Made by a program: the position numbers and the translations under genes. DNA of 64,000 bases, taken from contig JAHBXN010000009.1 of the NCBI GenBank assembly GCA_019636475.1, forward strand, positions 1 to 64,000. Reading direction: 5' to 3'. The notes under the pieces were generated by a model that saw only the letters and a list, made by a program, of their open reading frames with translations, did not search any database and was not told the origin of the DNA. Within the stretch, counting starts at the first letter, position 1. Each line of letters opens with the position of its first letter. This document shows positions 16,091 to 24,351 of the stretch, piece by piece. This DNA comes from Phycisphaerae bacterium (lineage in GTDB: Bacteria > Planctomycetota > Phycisphaerae > UBA1845 > UTPLA1).

Positions 16091-17971
16091 CTAAGCGCTC
16101 TGTTTGCGAATCGTCATGTCAAAGGACTGCACCATATTCTTGTGCAGTGACGCGCCGATCAGCAAGTAGGTGCCTGCGACAACGACAGACATGATCGAGG
16201 CAATGGCGCGGTACTTGTCCAGTTCAGCGGCGCTGATCGTACGGCCGCTGAATGCAGCGTTCACCGGATCGAGAACGATGCCGAAGGCGGTGACGGGTGT
16301 GATCGTCATGAATGCGGCAATCAACCCGCCATCGGCATTGGCGCTCAAGGTGCTGAAGGGGCATATCGAGGCCCCGCCGAAGACCATCAGGACAACAGCC
16401 ATCGCGGTGAAGACCGCATTGATGGTCTTCTTCTGCCGAATGGATGCGCGCAGGCCGATCATGCAGGCAAAGAGCGTGAAGGCGACGAGCAACAGGGGCA
16501 CGGTAATCAGCGCCTCCCAGTGAACCACCGGCTCACTCGACGCTCCGAACAACCTCCCGGCGAACAGATCCCGCAGAATGAACATCACGACCGACGCATA
16601 CGGGACGAAAAGCAGCGGACCCGCGGCAACGACGAGCCCGCGAATCTTTCCATGGATGATCTGAGAACTGGTCAGCGGCGTCGCAAGCACCAGCTCCAGC
16701 GTGTTCGACTCTTTCTCGCGGGTCATGGAGGTCGCGGCCGTGGTGGTTGCGATGAAGAAAGCGATTCCCACCTCAATCATGACGAGGGTGTAAAGCCAGG
16801 CCTTCACCTCGATCAAGGACATTGCGCCATTGGCGTACAGCACAACCAACAGCAGTGCCGAGGCCATGCCAACAGCCAGCAGCGTGATTCGCGTCAAACT
16901 GCCGCCCCCCTGCGCCGCACCGGTCACGGATTCGCGCCAGGCGATGGGATTGCGCAGGACGTGGCGTGGTTTGCGTCCCCGGTTGGGGGCATTCTCCTCC
17001 GCGGGCTGCCGCTCGTTCGGCGTAATGCTCTCCGGCGGTTCCCGGCGAAACAGCTTCGAGAAGAAAGAGGGTTCTCCTTCCTTCAGACCGCGCCGAACGA
17101 AGCACAGACTCGCCGCCAACAGAAACACGGAGGCGATTGCCGAGAGCGTCATGAACGCGTACTGCGGATAAGCGAGCAGTTGCTTGATCGGAAAGCCATA
17201 ATGCGAAACGGCGCCGATATCTGGCGCGGGCGTTTCACCCAGCACCACGCGCATCGCGAGAAACGGATGAAATGCGGCAAGCCAGCTCATTCGGCTGAAC
17301 TGTCCCGGAGCAGGCGTCGACTCCGGGGGAATGAACCAGTCCTGTATCCCGAGGGCGTAGACGCAAATCAAATAGGTGGCGATTGCGAGATAAAAAGAAA
17401 AAATCGTACGGCCCGTTCCGATCTTGATGACGCTGATGGCGATTGCAAGCGTGCTGGTGATGAGCGCCGTCGCGGCAGAGAGGAAGATGGACTGCGCGAT
17501 CTTGTCGCCGGTGACGCCGCCATAGACCATCAGGATGCAGAAGAGCGGGATGCCTGCTATCAACAGTACCAGCACGAAATAAAGCCGGCTGAGCAATGAG
17601 CCCAGAACGATCTGGGCATTGGACAGCGGGGTGGACAGCAGCACGTTGAATGTCTGGGAGTCCTTCTCCTGCGTGATTGCCGCGGCCGCAAAAACGGGAG
17701 CAATGACGCAGATCATGAAGAGCTGCATCAACGAGACCCATTTGAAGACGGATGTCGCACTCTTGGCCAGCACGGCGAGCGACGCATTGGCGCCGGGATG
17801 GGTCAGCAAAACACCCAGGATCGTGACGGCCCCGAGAACGAACAGATAGCCCGTGCGGATCCAGAAATGCCGATCTCGCCGACCTCCGGCGAGCACGACG
17901 CGCAGGAAGATCGGATTTGCGGGAACGAGCCGCCAGAACCATCGGCCAAAGTCTGAGAGTGCACCGGCCAT
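16091..17971 (-). CDS. Double ABC-2 permease (two permease units fused)
   Basis: A 626-residue integral membrane protein built from two ABC-2-type permease halves. Each half has the signature ITQEKDSQTFNVLLSTPLS (first) and MTREKESNTLELVLATPLT (second) followed by a hydrophobic helix bundle, with about twelve membrane helices overall. A charged linker near residues 305-340 separates them. In planctomycetes such permeases normally sit beside an ATP-binding subunit; none is encoded in this window, so the ATPase must be elsewhere. Substrate unknown. Confidence 0.8.
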   Translation of the reverse strand: MAGALSDFGRWFWRLVPANPIFLRVVLAGGRRDRHFWIRTGYLFVLGAVTILGVLLTHPGANASLAVLAKSATSVFKWVSLMQLFMICVIAPVFAAAAITQEKDSQTFNVLLSTPLSNAQIVLGSLLSRLYFVLVLLIAGIPLFCILMVYGGVTGDKIAQSIFLSAATALITSTLAIAISVIKIGTGRTIFSFYLAIATYLICVYALGIQDWFIPPESTPAPGQFSRMSWLAAFHPFLAMRVVLGETPAPDIGAVSHYGFPIKQLLAYPQYAFMTLSAIASVFLLAASLCFVRRGLKEGEPSFFSKLFRREPPESITPNERQPAEENAPNRGRKPRHVLRNPIAWRESVTGAAQGGGSLTRITLLAVGMASALLLVVLYANGAMSLIEVKAWLYTLVMIEVGIAFFIATTTAATSMTREKESNTLELVLATPLTSSQIIHGKIRGLVVAAGPLLFVPYASVVMFILRDLFAGRLFGASSEPVVHWEALITVPLLLVAFTLFACMIGLRASIRQKKTINAVFTAMAVVLMVFGGASICPFSTLSANADGGLIAAFMTITPVTAFGIVLDPVNAAFSGRTISAAELDKYRAIASIMSVVVAGTYLLIGASLHKNMVQSFDMTIRKQSA

Positions 17972-18130
17972 TGAATGAAGCGCAGTTGCAAAAAGTAGTC
18001 CGCCCGTTCCCCCTTCGATCAGGCTGGTGAAGCCGCAGGTCGTTCGGCCGGGCAGGCACGGTCAAAGTTCCGGATACGATGTTAGCCCCGCCAATCGCCT
18101 CGAACAAGCCGAACGAAGTGTGGCCGGCCG

Positions 18131-19423
18131 TCAGGGGCCTTTTTGCCCGGCCAGCCAGTTTCGCCAGGCAGAGGCGTCGAAGCCGAAGTTCTGCCCAGTG
18201 ATGGCGATGAGCGCCTCCTGCACCTCGGTCCGGTGAACCATGAGTGTCTGCGTCTCAACGGTCTGGATCGTCCCGATCAGAGTGCCTGGACCAAGACACC
18301 CGATCGTCGCCGGCTGATATCGAAGCAGCCTCGTGCCTGAGTGATAGCGAATGATTCCGCCAAACTCGCAGCGCACGCCGTCAAGGAACACGGGCCGCGC
18401 AACGGACACCTTCTGACGGGTCTCCTTTGACAGAACATTGATCAGATCCTCAACAGCCGAACCGGCCTTGAGCACGCCTAACGCGACGGCCGCATGGCGG
18501 ATCATCGCTTCTTCGTCGCTGTACAGGGCATTCACCAGCCGGTGCACCACGCGGTCGTCATCACGCGGGCGGAGCGCTGCCGCGGCGCTGCTTCGTACCG
18601 TCGCCGCGGGATCGAGGAGCGACGCAACCAGCAGATTCATCGTGGCCTCGTCCTCGGGAAACCGTGAGAGCGATTCCACCATCAGCAACCGCGTCTCGAC
18701 CTGGCCGGTGCTGAGGACGCCCGCCAGCGCCGGAATTGCCAGGGGATCGCGAATGGCGAGTATCTGTTCGCGCCCGTCCTTGAACAGATCCGCTTGATGG
18801 GTACCGCCGGCACCGCCGAGCCGGCCTTTGTGAAGCGCCTTGATTTTCACGAACCAGCTCGTGACCAGTTTTCGGACGAGCCGGTCTTCTTCGGCCGCCT
18901 GCCGACGCTCGCGGCGTTCCTGTTCGGAAGGCGCGCGTGCCGACCCGGGCTTTTTCCAGCGGCCCTTGTCATCCCGGACATAGCCGAGCTTTTCGCGCGC
19001 GGCGGCATGATTCGGGTCGAGCTGAATCACACGCTCCAACTCATCGCGAGCTTCGGTACCCAGATCGTGCCGATCGCACCATTGGGCCAGCTTGAAATGA
19101 GCGTCCGCGGTGCTGGCACATTTCTTGCGTCGCTGCTCATACATGGCCCACGGCGAGCGCTTCGCGATGATCTTCGTCACGCGGTCTTTTTCGAGATCGA
19201 CAATGCCCAGCCGCGTGCGAAGCCGGTACGCCTCCGGAAGATCCTCGAGAAGCTCCGCTTCGATTTCGTCGCCGGAGGTTGTCACGAAAATGTCGGCCCG
19301 GGACGCGGACGCGGCCCACATTGAGACGAGACCGGCGACAAGCAGTGTCGTCGCACGAATCACATTGCCCGACCGCCGATTCGATCCGGAGAAAGCGCTG
19401 CACGGTATGATTTGGTCGATCAT
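18131..19423 (-). CDS. Secreted HEAT-repeat protein
   Basis: A protein of about 430 residues. A hydrophobic segment (TTLLVAGLVSMWAASASRADI) looks like a signal peptide, cleaved near SRA-D. Residues following carry a short beta domain (FVTTSGDEIEAELLED) and a TPR-like helix pair, then HEAT-type repeats (IPALAGVLSTGQVETRLLMVES; LLDPAATVRSSAAAAL; LYSDEEAMIRHAAVALGVL). A GTG at 19363 would place the start right at the signal peptide and is an alternative to the ATG at 19423. Probable periplasmic scaffold; partner unknown. Confidence 0.7.
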   Translation of the reverse strand: MIDQIIPCSAFSGSNRRSGNVIRATTLLVAGLVSMWAASASRADIFVTTSGDEIEAELLEDLPEAYRLRTRLGIVDLEKDRVTKIIAKRSPWAMYEQRRKKCASTADAHFKLAQWCDRHDLGTEARDELERVIQLDPNHAAAREKLGYVRDDKGRWKKPGSARAPSEQERRERRQAAEEDRLVRKLVTSWFVKIKALHKGRLGGAGGTHQADLFKDGREQILAIRDPLAIPALAGVLSTGQVETRLLMVESLSRFPEDEATMNLLVASLLDPAATVRSSAAAALRPRDDDRVVHRLVNALYSDEEAMIRHAAVALGVLKAGSAVEDLINVLSKETRQKVSVARPVFLDGVRCEFGGIIRYHSGTRLLRYQPATIGCLGPGTLIGTIQTVETQTLMVHRTEVQEALIAITGQNFGFDASAWRNWLAGQKGP

Positions 19424-19618
19424 CCGAATTCGCTCCGCGACGATGGCGAACCGGCAATGGGTGATACAGTGCATCAAAGTCCACCTCCCGGCTTAATCAT
19501 CAATTATACTCTCAAGGCAGGTCAGGTGCGGACCCGGACGAAGTCGCCAGGCCCCACCCGTCGCCGACGTATCAACCCGCTGCGCCGAATTCGAGCGTCG
19601 CATGGAGAACCTGTCCGC

Positions 19619-20662
19619 ATGCCGATGCTTCCACTGATCGTCGATCCGGGGCGATATCGCCCGTGCATTCAGGACCTGCTGACCGACGGTGATCGCGTGC
19701 GAGAGTACTGGCTTTCGCTCTTTGAACGGCACATCGACACGCTTGCGGCGCTGCCGGTCAACGGCAGTCGGCTGGATCAATGCCCCGCATGGCATGCGTT
19801 TCGCGAAGCCTATCTGGACGGAATCAATCGGCTTCGCGCGCAGCCCGACGCGCGCGGCTGTCTCACCGTACTGGAATTGACACGATACCGCGACGAGAAG
19901 TTGGCGGAATTCTCGTTCGGCGACCCGTTTCACGAATTGAAGCTGCGTGAGAACGAGATCGCCATTCGCCAGTATCCGAAGGTGGTGGCCGACCTGGATG
20001 CGATGGTCCCCGGACAGCGTCACATCGAGTTGATCCGGGGATTGTTCGCCGGGAATCTGTTCGACATGGGCTCGAAGGCGGCGGTTGCCGCATTCGCGCG
20101 AGACGGCGGCGTTGATTTTGCGACGGCGCGGTCGCGTGTCCGTTCCAGACCGTGGGCCGTGGACGATCTGGACGCATGGTTGCATCGCATCGAATCGAAT
20201 CGATATCGGCAGTGCCTTTTTTTCGTCGACAACGCGGGGCCGGACATCGTGCTGGGCGTCATGCCGTTCGTTCGCGAGCTATGCCGGCGCGGAACGCAAG
20301 TTGTCCTTGCCGCCAACAGCGCACCGGCGCTGAACGACGTGACGGCCGCGGAGTTGTCGGTGCTGCTCGATCGCCTGCGAGGAATCGATGCGTCACTGAT
20401 TCACGGCGTTCGCGTGGTGGCGTCGGGCTGCATGTCGCCGCTGATCGATCTCGGGCAACTCAGCCGGGCGTGCTGTGATGCGGCAGCGGAGAGTGATCTG
20501 CTCGTGCTTGAAGGCATGGGCCGGGCGATCGAAAGTAACTACGATGCGCGGTTTTCAATCGATACGCTGAAGATCGCGCTGGTCAAGGATTCGATGGTGG
20601 CCGAGATTCTCGGTGTCGAGTTGTTCGAACCCGTCTTTCGGTTCGAGGCGCCAAAGAAATGA
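19619..20662 (+). CDS. DUF89 family protein (metal-dependent phosphatase-like)
   Basis: A 347-residue protein of the DUF89/ARMT1-like fold. The metal-binding DNAGPD motif follows the strand CLFFV, then VLAANSAPALNDVTAAE, matching family members such as damage-control phosphatases. Start at ATG 19619 with GGAG eleven bases upstream; the longer upstream frame is rejected because it is Arg/Pro-rich. Likely a cytosolic phosphatase acting on damaged phospho-metabolites, by family inference. Divergent from the HEAT gene. Confidence 0.8.
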   Translation: MPMLPLIVDPGRYRPCIQDLLTDGDRVREYWLSLFERHIDTLAALPVNGSRLDQCPAWHAFREAYLDGINRLRAQPDARGCLTVLELTRYRDEKLAEFSFGDPFHELKLRENEIAIRQYPKVVADLDAMVPGQRHIELIRGLFAGNLFDMGSKAAVAAFARDGGVDFATARSRVRSRPWAVDDLDAWLHRIESNRYRQCLFFVDNAGPDIVLGVMPFVRELCRRGTQVVLAANSAPALNDVTAAELSVLLDRLRGIDASLIHGVRVVASGCMSPLIDLGQLSRACCDAAAESDLLVLEGMGRAIESNYDARFSIDTLKIALVKDSMVAEILGVELFEPVFRFEAPKK

Positions 20663-20764
20663 CAGATGGCGAGACTCGTGTCTGCGCGGTTCATCGCCGA
20701 GCGGACCGGTGTCCACATCGGGGAGACCGTTGAAAATCGCCGGAGGGATGTGTTCTTCGAAGAC

Positions 20765-20838
20765 CGCGCCCGGAGGGACTCGAACCCCCAACCCCCGGTT
20801 CCGAAGACCGGTGCTCTGTCCAATTGAGCTACAGGCGC
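20765..20838 (-). tRNA. tRNA-Arg (anticodon TCG)
   Basis: Minus-strand cloverleaf: acceptor GCGCCTG/CGGGCGC with a T-G pair and G discriminator, D-arm GCTC/GAGC, anticodon arm CCGGT-CTTCGGA-ACCGG, T-arm with GGTTCGAGTCC. CCA not encoded. No integrase lies beside it. Confidence 0.92.
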
Positions 20839-20988
20839 ATTCAGCGGGCGGATCACGATCTGATGAGTTCCAATGCCGCCCGGCATTTGTCCCCGACGAC
20901 CGCGATGCAGTCCCAATCTGAAGATTCTAACGTAGCCGATATCGTCCCGATCGACAAGCGGCCGCCAACGTCGACGCACCTGCGGCGA

Positions 20989-23415
20989 TCACGAGCGTAG
21001 ATTCGCCAGCCGCTCCGTCGCCGCTGCATTTCCGGGATCAGCACGCAGGACGGCCTCGAAGTGAGGGACCGCGTCATTCGGACGCCCGGCATCAAGCAAC
21101 GCATCACCGAGCCGCAGGCGTATTTCGATATCGTCGCCGTATTGGGTGAGCCAATCGGAGAGTATCGCAACTCGCTCGTCGTGCCTTCCGAGCCGCCCGA
21201 GTACATAGGCCAGATTCAGTCTGGCCTCGCGCGAGCCGGGATTGACACCCACGGCGGATCGAAACGCGGAAGCCGCTTCGTCCAGTCGATTCAATCGCAC
21301 CTGCGCGGCGGCAAGGTTGTTATACGCCTCGAAGAATGCGGGTTTCAGTGCGATCGCGGCTCGATAGGAATCGACGGATTCCTCCGTTCGGCCCGCATCC
21401 GACAAGATTGATCCGAGGTTGTATCTGAGATCCGCATCGTCCGGACGCAGGGCCACCAACCGGCGATAGCAGGCCGCCGCATCATCCCAGCGATGCTGGT
21501 CCATTCGAACGGCGGCGAGCATCAGGACCGAATCGGCATCGTCCGGCACGGCGGCCGCGAGCGATTCGAGCAGCGCGGCCGCATCATCAAGACGGCCGGC
21601 CTGGTACAGGATGCGGGCCTGCTGCCGCTGGGATTCGAGCTGGTACTGTCCGGTCGCGGCGACGGCGTCGAAATGCGCCGCCGCGAGGGCCAGATCGCCG
21701 CGCGCCTGCATCAGCAGTCCCAGATTGTAGTGTGCCTTTGCGTTGGCACTGTCGGCACGAATCGCCGCCTCATACTCCTTCACGGCGACTTCCGGCCTAT
21801 TCGTTCGAGACAGACACAGACCGCGCGCGTAATGCCAGTTCGATACATCCGGCTCATGCCGGAACGGCCAAAGCACCATCGCCAGACAGGCGGCCGCACA
21901 GACGCCGACGACGCCGAACGCCGCAGCGCGGCGCCGCGTCGCGAATTCCATGACACTCGCTGCGCCAATCGCGGAGAAAAATAGCAGAAAAGGAATAATC
22001 GGAACTCGGTATCGTCCGGCATTGAAAAACGGCAGTATGGATAGAAAGAACGAGACAATATAAAGCAGCATCAGACCCGCAATCGCCCGCGGCAGCGGCA
22101 GTTGCAGAGCCGCTCCGATCTCCGTAGGTCCGCTCGTGTCATCCTTGATGCTCCGCGATGATCGAACAGTCTCGACACCCCGGATCCTCCGCAGCGCTTC
22201 CTTCGATCCCCGCCTGCCAATCACGAATACGGCCACACCGGCCACCGCCGTCGCAAACACGAATCCGAACCCTATCGGCACGACATGCAGCGCCGTGTAA
22301 TGTCGACGCTCCAGTTCGTCCTCCTTGTTATGCGAAACCTCAGACGGCCCCCAGAACATGAGGGCCTTGCGGAGAGTCAGCCGGACGAACTCGGCGGGGT
22401 GCTCACGGATAAACCGCATGGCCTCATCCCGAAAGTACCGATCCACATCGGGATCGGACAGGGGCCGACCGAGCTTTGCGGTGAGGCGCCGCACGAGCGC
22501 GGGATAGTCGAAGCAGGTTTCAAACCTGCCCAGCTCGGGAATCTCCACGAGGCAATACCCCTCGGCTCCATCGTGATTGCCGATGTAGAGATTGATCCCG
22601 GCATTCGTGGTAATTGGAATGAACTGACCACAGACGCGGTAGTTACGAATTGTTGCCGGCGAGATCGCAGCCGCAGCCGCGACCGAAAACACGATGGCGT
22701 GCAGCAGTCCCCGGAGAAAGGGGGAGACCGGCACATCCTCTCGACAAGCCGTACGGCCGTGATCGTTCAAAATCGCTGTCGGCGGCGCCGCGGCACGACG
22801 GCGGGTGACGAAGAGCATCCACCCGAAGGCAAAGGGTCCGAACAACAGCACATTCGGAAGCACGAGTGCAGAGAGGCCGAACAACACGCCGCTCAGGGCG
22901 GCTCGGCCCGGTGAGGGTTTTTCGGCCCAGCGACCCATTGCGAAAGTCAACGTCAGCGTCAGAAAAATCATCAGGACCGGGGCGTGGAACTCGGCCTCGA
23001 AGTAGATGAACGCCCAATAGACCGCCATCAATGCCGCCCATACGGCACCTGTCACACGGCCGAACCACCGCCGACCCACAATGAAAGCCAGCGCCGCGCC
23101 GGCCAGGCCGAGCGCCATCTGCACGACACGCGGCATGAGATAGCCTGTGCCGAAGCAGCGGTAGATCGCGGCGAGAAAGTAGGGATAGCCCGGGGGGCGA
23201 AGAAAAGGAGTGCCCTGAATATTCGGATTTTCATAGTCCGCCGGCGGTGTCCAGTCGCCGGTCGCCATGCCGCGTGCCCAGTAGTCGTGAAACTCCGCGT
23301 CCACACCGGGCGACGCAAAATCTGGTCCGCGCGCAAATTCGGCCAGATACCCGATGCGCAGGGCCGCGCCAACGATCAGAACTCCGATCAGCAGATATCC
23401 GTCGGTCCTCCGCAT
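20989..23415 (-). CDS. GT39-type membrane glycosyltransferase fused to TPR repeats
   Basis: An 808-residue protein. The first 530 or so residues are a multi-pass membrane protein with the pattern of ArnT/PMT-like glycosyltransferases: an early acidic loop with D and E residues (PGVDAEFHDYW), RPPGYPYFLA, and about ten further hydrophobic segments. The C-terminal 270 residues are tetratricopeptide repeats (YNLGSILSDAGRTEESVDSY, YNNLAAAQVRLNRLDEAASAF and others). GT39 enzymes move sugars from polyprenyl donors outside the membrane; the TPR part may recruit a protein partner. It follows dapB on the same strand. Confidence 0.8.
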   Translation of the reverse strand: MRRTDGYLLIGVLIVGAALRIGYLAEFARGPDFASPGVDAEFHDYWARGMATGDWTPPADYENPNIQGTPFLRPPGYPYFLAAIYRCFGTGYLMPRVVQMALGLAGAALAFIVGRRWFGRVTGAVWAALMAVYWAFIYFEAEFHAPVLMIFLTLTLTFAMGRWAEKPSPGRAALSGVLFGLSALVLPNVLLFGPFAFGWMLFVTRRRAAAPPTAILNDHGRTACREDVPVSPFLRGLLHAIVFSVAAAAAISPATIRNYRVCGQFIPITTNAGINLYIGNHDGAEGYCLVEIPELGRFETCFDYPALVRRLTAKLGRPLSDPDVDRYFRDEAMRFIREHPAEFVRLTLRKALMFWGPSEVSHNKEDELERRHYTALHVVPIGFGFVFATAVAGVAVFVIGRRGSKEALRRIRGVETVRSSRSIKDDTSGPTEIGAALQLPLPRAIAGLMLLYIVSFFLSILPFFNAGRYRVPIIPFLLFFSAIGAASVMEFATRRRAAAFGVVGVCAAACLAMVLWPFRHEPDVSNWHYARGLCLSRTNRPEVAVKEYEAAIRADSANAKAHYNLGLLMQARGDLALAAAHFDAVAATGQYQLESQRQQARILYQAGRLDDAAALLESLAAAVPDDADSVLMLAAVRMDQHRWDDAAACYRRLVALRPDDADLRYNLGSILSDAGRTEESVDSYRAAIALKPAFFEAYNNLAAAQVRLNRLDEAASAFRSAVGVNPGSREARLNLAYVLGRLGRHDERVAILSDWLTQYGDDIEIRLRLGDALLDAGRPNDAVPHFEAVLRADPGNAAATERLANLRS

Positions 23416-23497
23416 CAGTTCACCGATGATTCTTGCGTGCGATCATCGCTCGGGAGATTGGTTGCCAGAAATCCCAACGCGGCCGCAGCGGTTGCCG

Positions 23498-24310
23498 TCA
23501 TTGTTCGCCGCCGAACAGTACGTCCTGCATGTTGTAGAGTCCGGGTGGCCGACCGACGATCCACTTCGAAGCGCGCAGCGCGCCGATAGCGAAGGTGTCG
23601 CGTGAATGCGCCGAGTGGCTCAGCGTGATGGTCTCGCCGAGATTGCCGAATGCGACGGTGTGCTCGCCCACGGTGTCGCCGATGCGCAGGGCGTGAATTC
23701 CGATCTCGCCCGCCGGTCGCTCGGTGGCATGACCATGGCGGCCGTACACAATGGGCGAGGCCTCATTCCCGGCATCGCGCCTGCCATCGAGCACGGCATC
23801 GCGCAGCGCCAGCGCCGTGCCGCTCGGTGCATCGGCCTTAAAGCGATGGTGCGACTCGACGATCTCCACATCGTATGACAGGTCGAGCGTCTGGGAGAGC
23901 ATTCGAACGGCGCGCAACAGCACATTCACTCCGACGCTCATGTTGGCGGCTTTGATGATTGCGATCCTGGATGCGGACTGCTTGATTCGCGCAAGCTGAT
24001 CCGTCGAATGGCCCGTTGTGCCGATCACAATCGGCATTCCGCGTGCAACGCAGAGATCGAGCCAATGAAGCGTCCCGGACGGTGATGTGAATTCGATGAG
24101 AACGTCGGCCGGTGAAGCGTCCAGCGTTTGTGAAATGGGCACACCCGAGGATCGGCCGCAAGCCAGCCCGCCGGCATCCTCGCCGAGCGCCGGGCTACCG
24201 GCACCTTCCAGCGCGGCAACCAATCGGACAGTCGCATCGTCCGCCGCAAGGGCGATGATACGGCGACCCATTCGACCGGCCGCGCCGGCCATTGCGATCC
24301 TGGTGACCAT
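23498..24310 (-). CDS. dapB: 4-hydroxy-tetrahydrodipicolinate reductase
   Basis: Reduces 4-hydroxy-tetrahydrodipicolinate in lysine and diaminopimelate synthesis. The 270-residue protein has the N-terminal nucleotide loop AGAAGRMGRRI, the STDQ-containing GTTGHS loop, and the substrate-binding ESHHRFKADAPSGTAL motif. The start at 24310 is preferred (VTRIAMAGAAGRMG is where the family begins); in-frame ATGs at 24319 and 24355 exist. It lies 41 bases after the sufSE gene and may be read from the suf operon. Confidence 0.92.
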   Translation of the reverse strand: MVTRIAMAGAAGRMGRRIIALAADDATVRLVAALEGAGSPALGEDAGGLACGRSSGVPISQTLDASPADVLIEFTSPSGTLHWLDLCVARGMPIVIGTTGHSTDQLARIKQSASRIAIIKAANMSVGVNVLLRAVRMLSQTLDLSYDVEIVESHHRFKADAPSGTALALRDAVLDGRRDAGNEASPIVYGRHGHATERPAGEIGIHALRIGDTVGEHTVAFGNLGETITLSHSAHSRDTFAIGALRASKWIVGRPPGLYNMQDVLFGGEQ

Positions 24311-24351
24311 GTCCGGCATTCTAAGGCGACGGGCGGACCCGGGCGAGCGCG

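Noticed and set aside
16520-17599. 359-codon frame antisense to the ABC-2 permease
   Set aside because: Composition is Arg/Gln-rich and shadows the permease; no ribosome site or neighbours.
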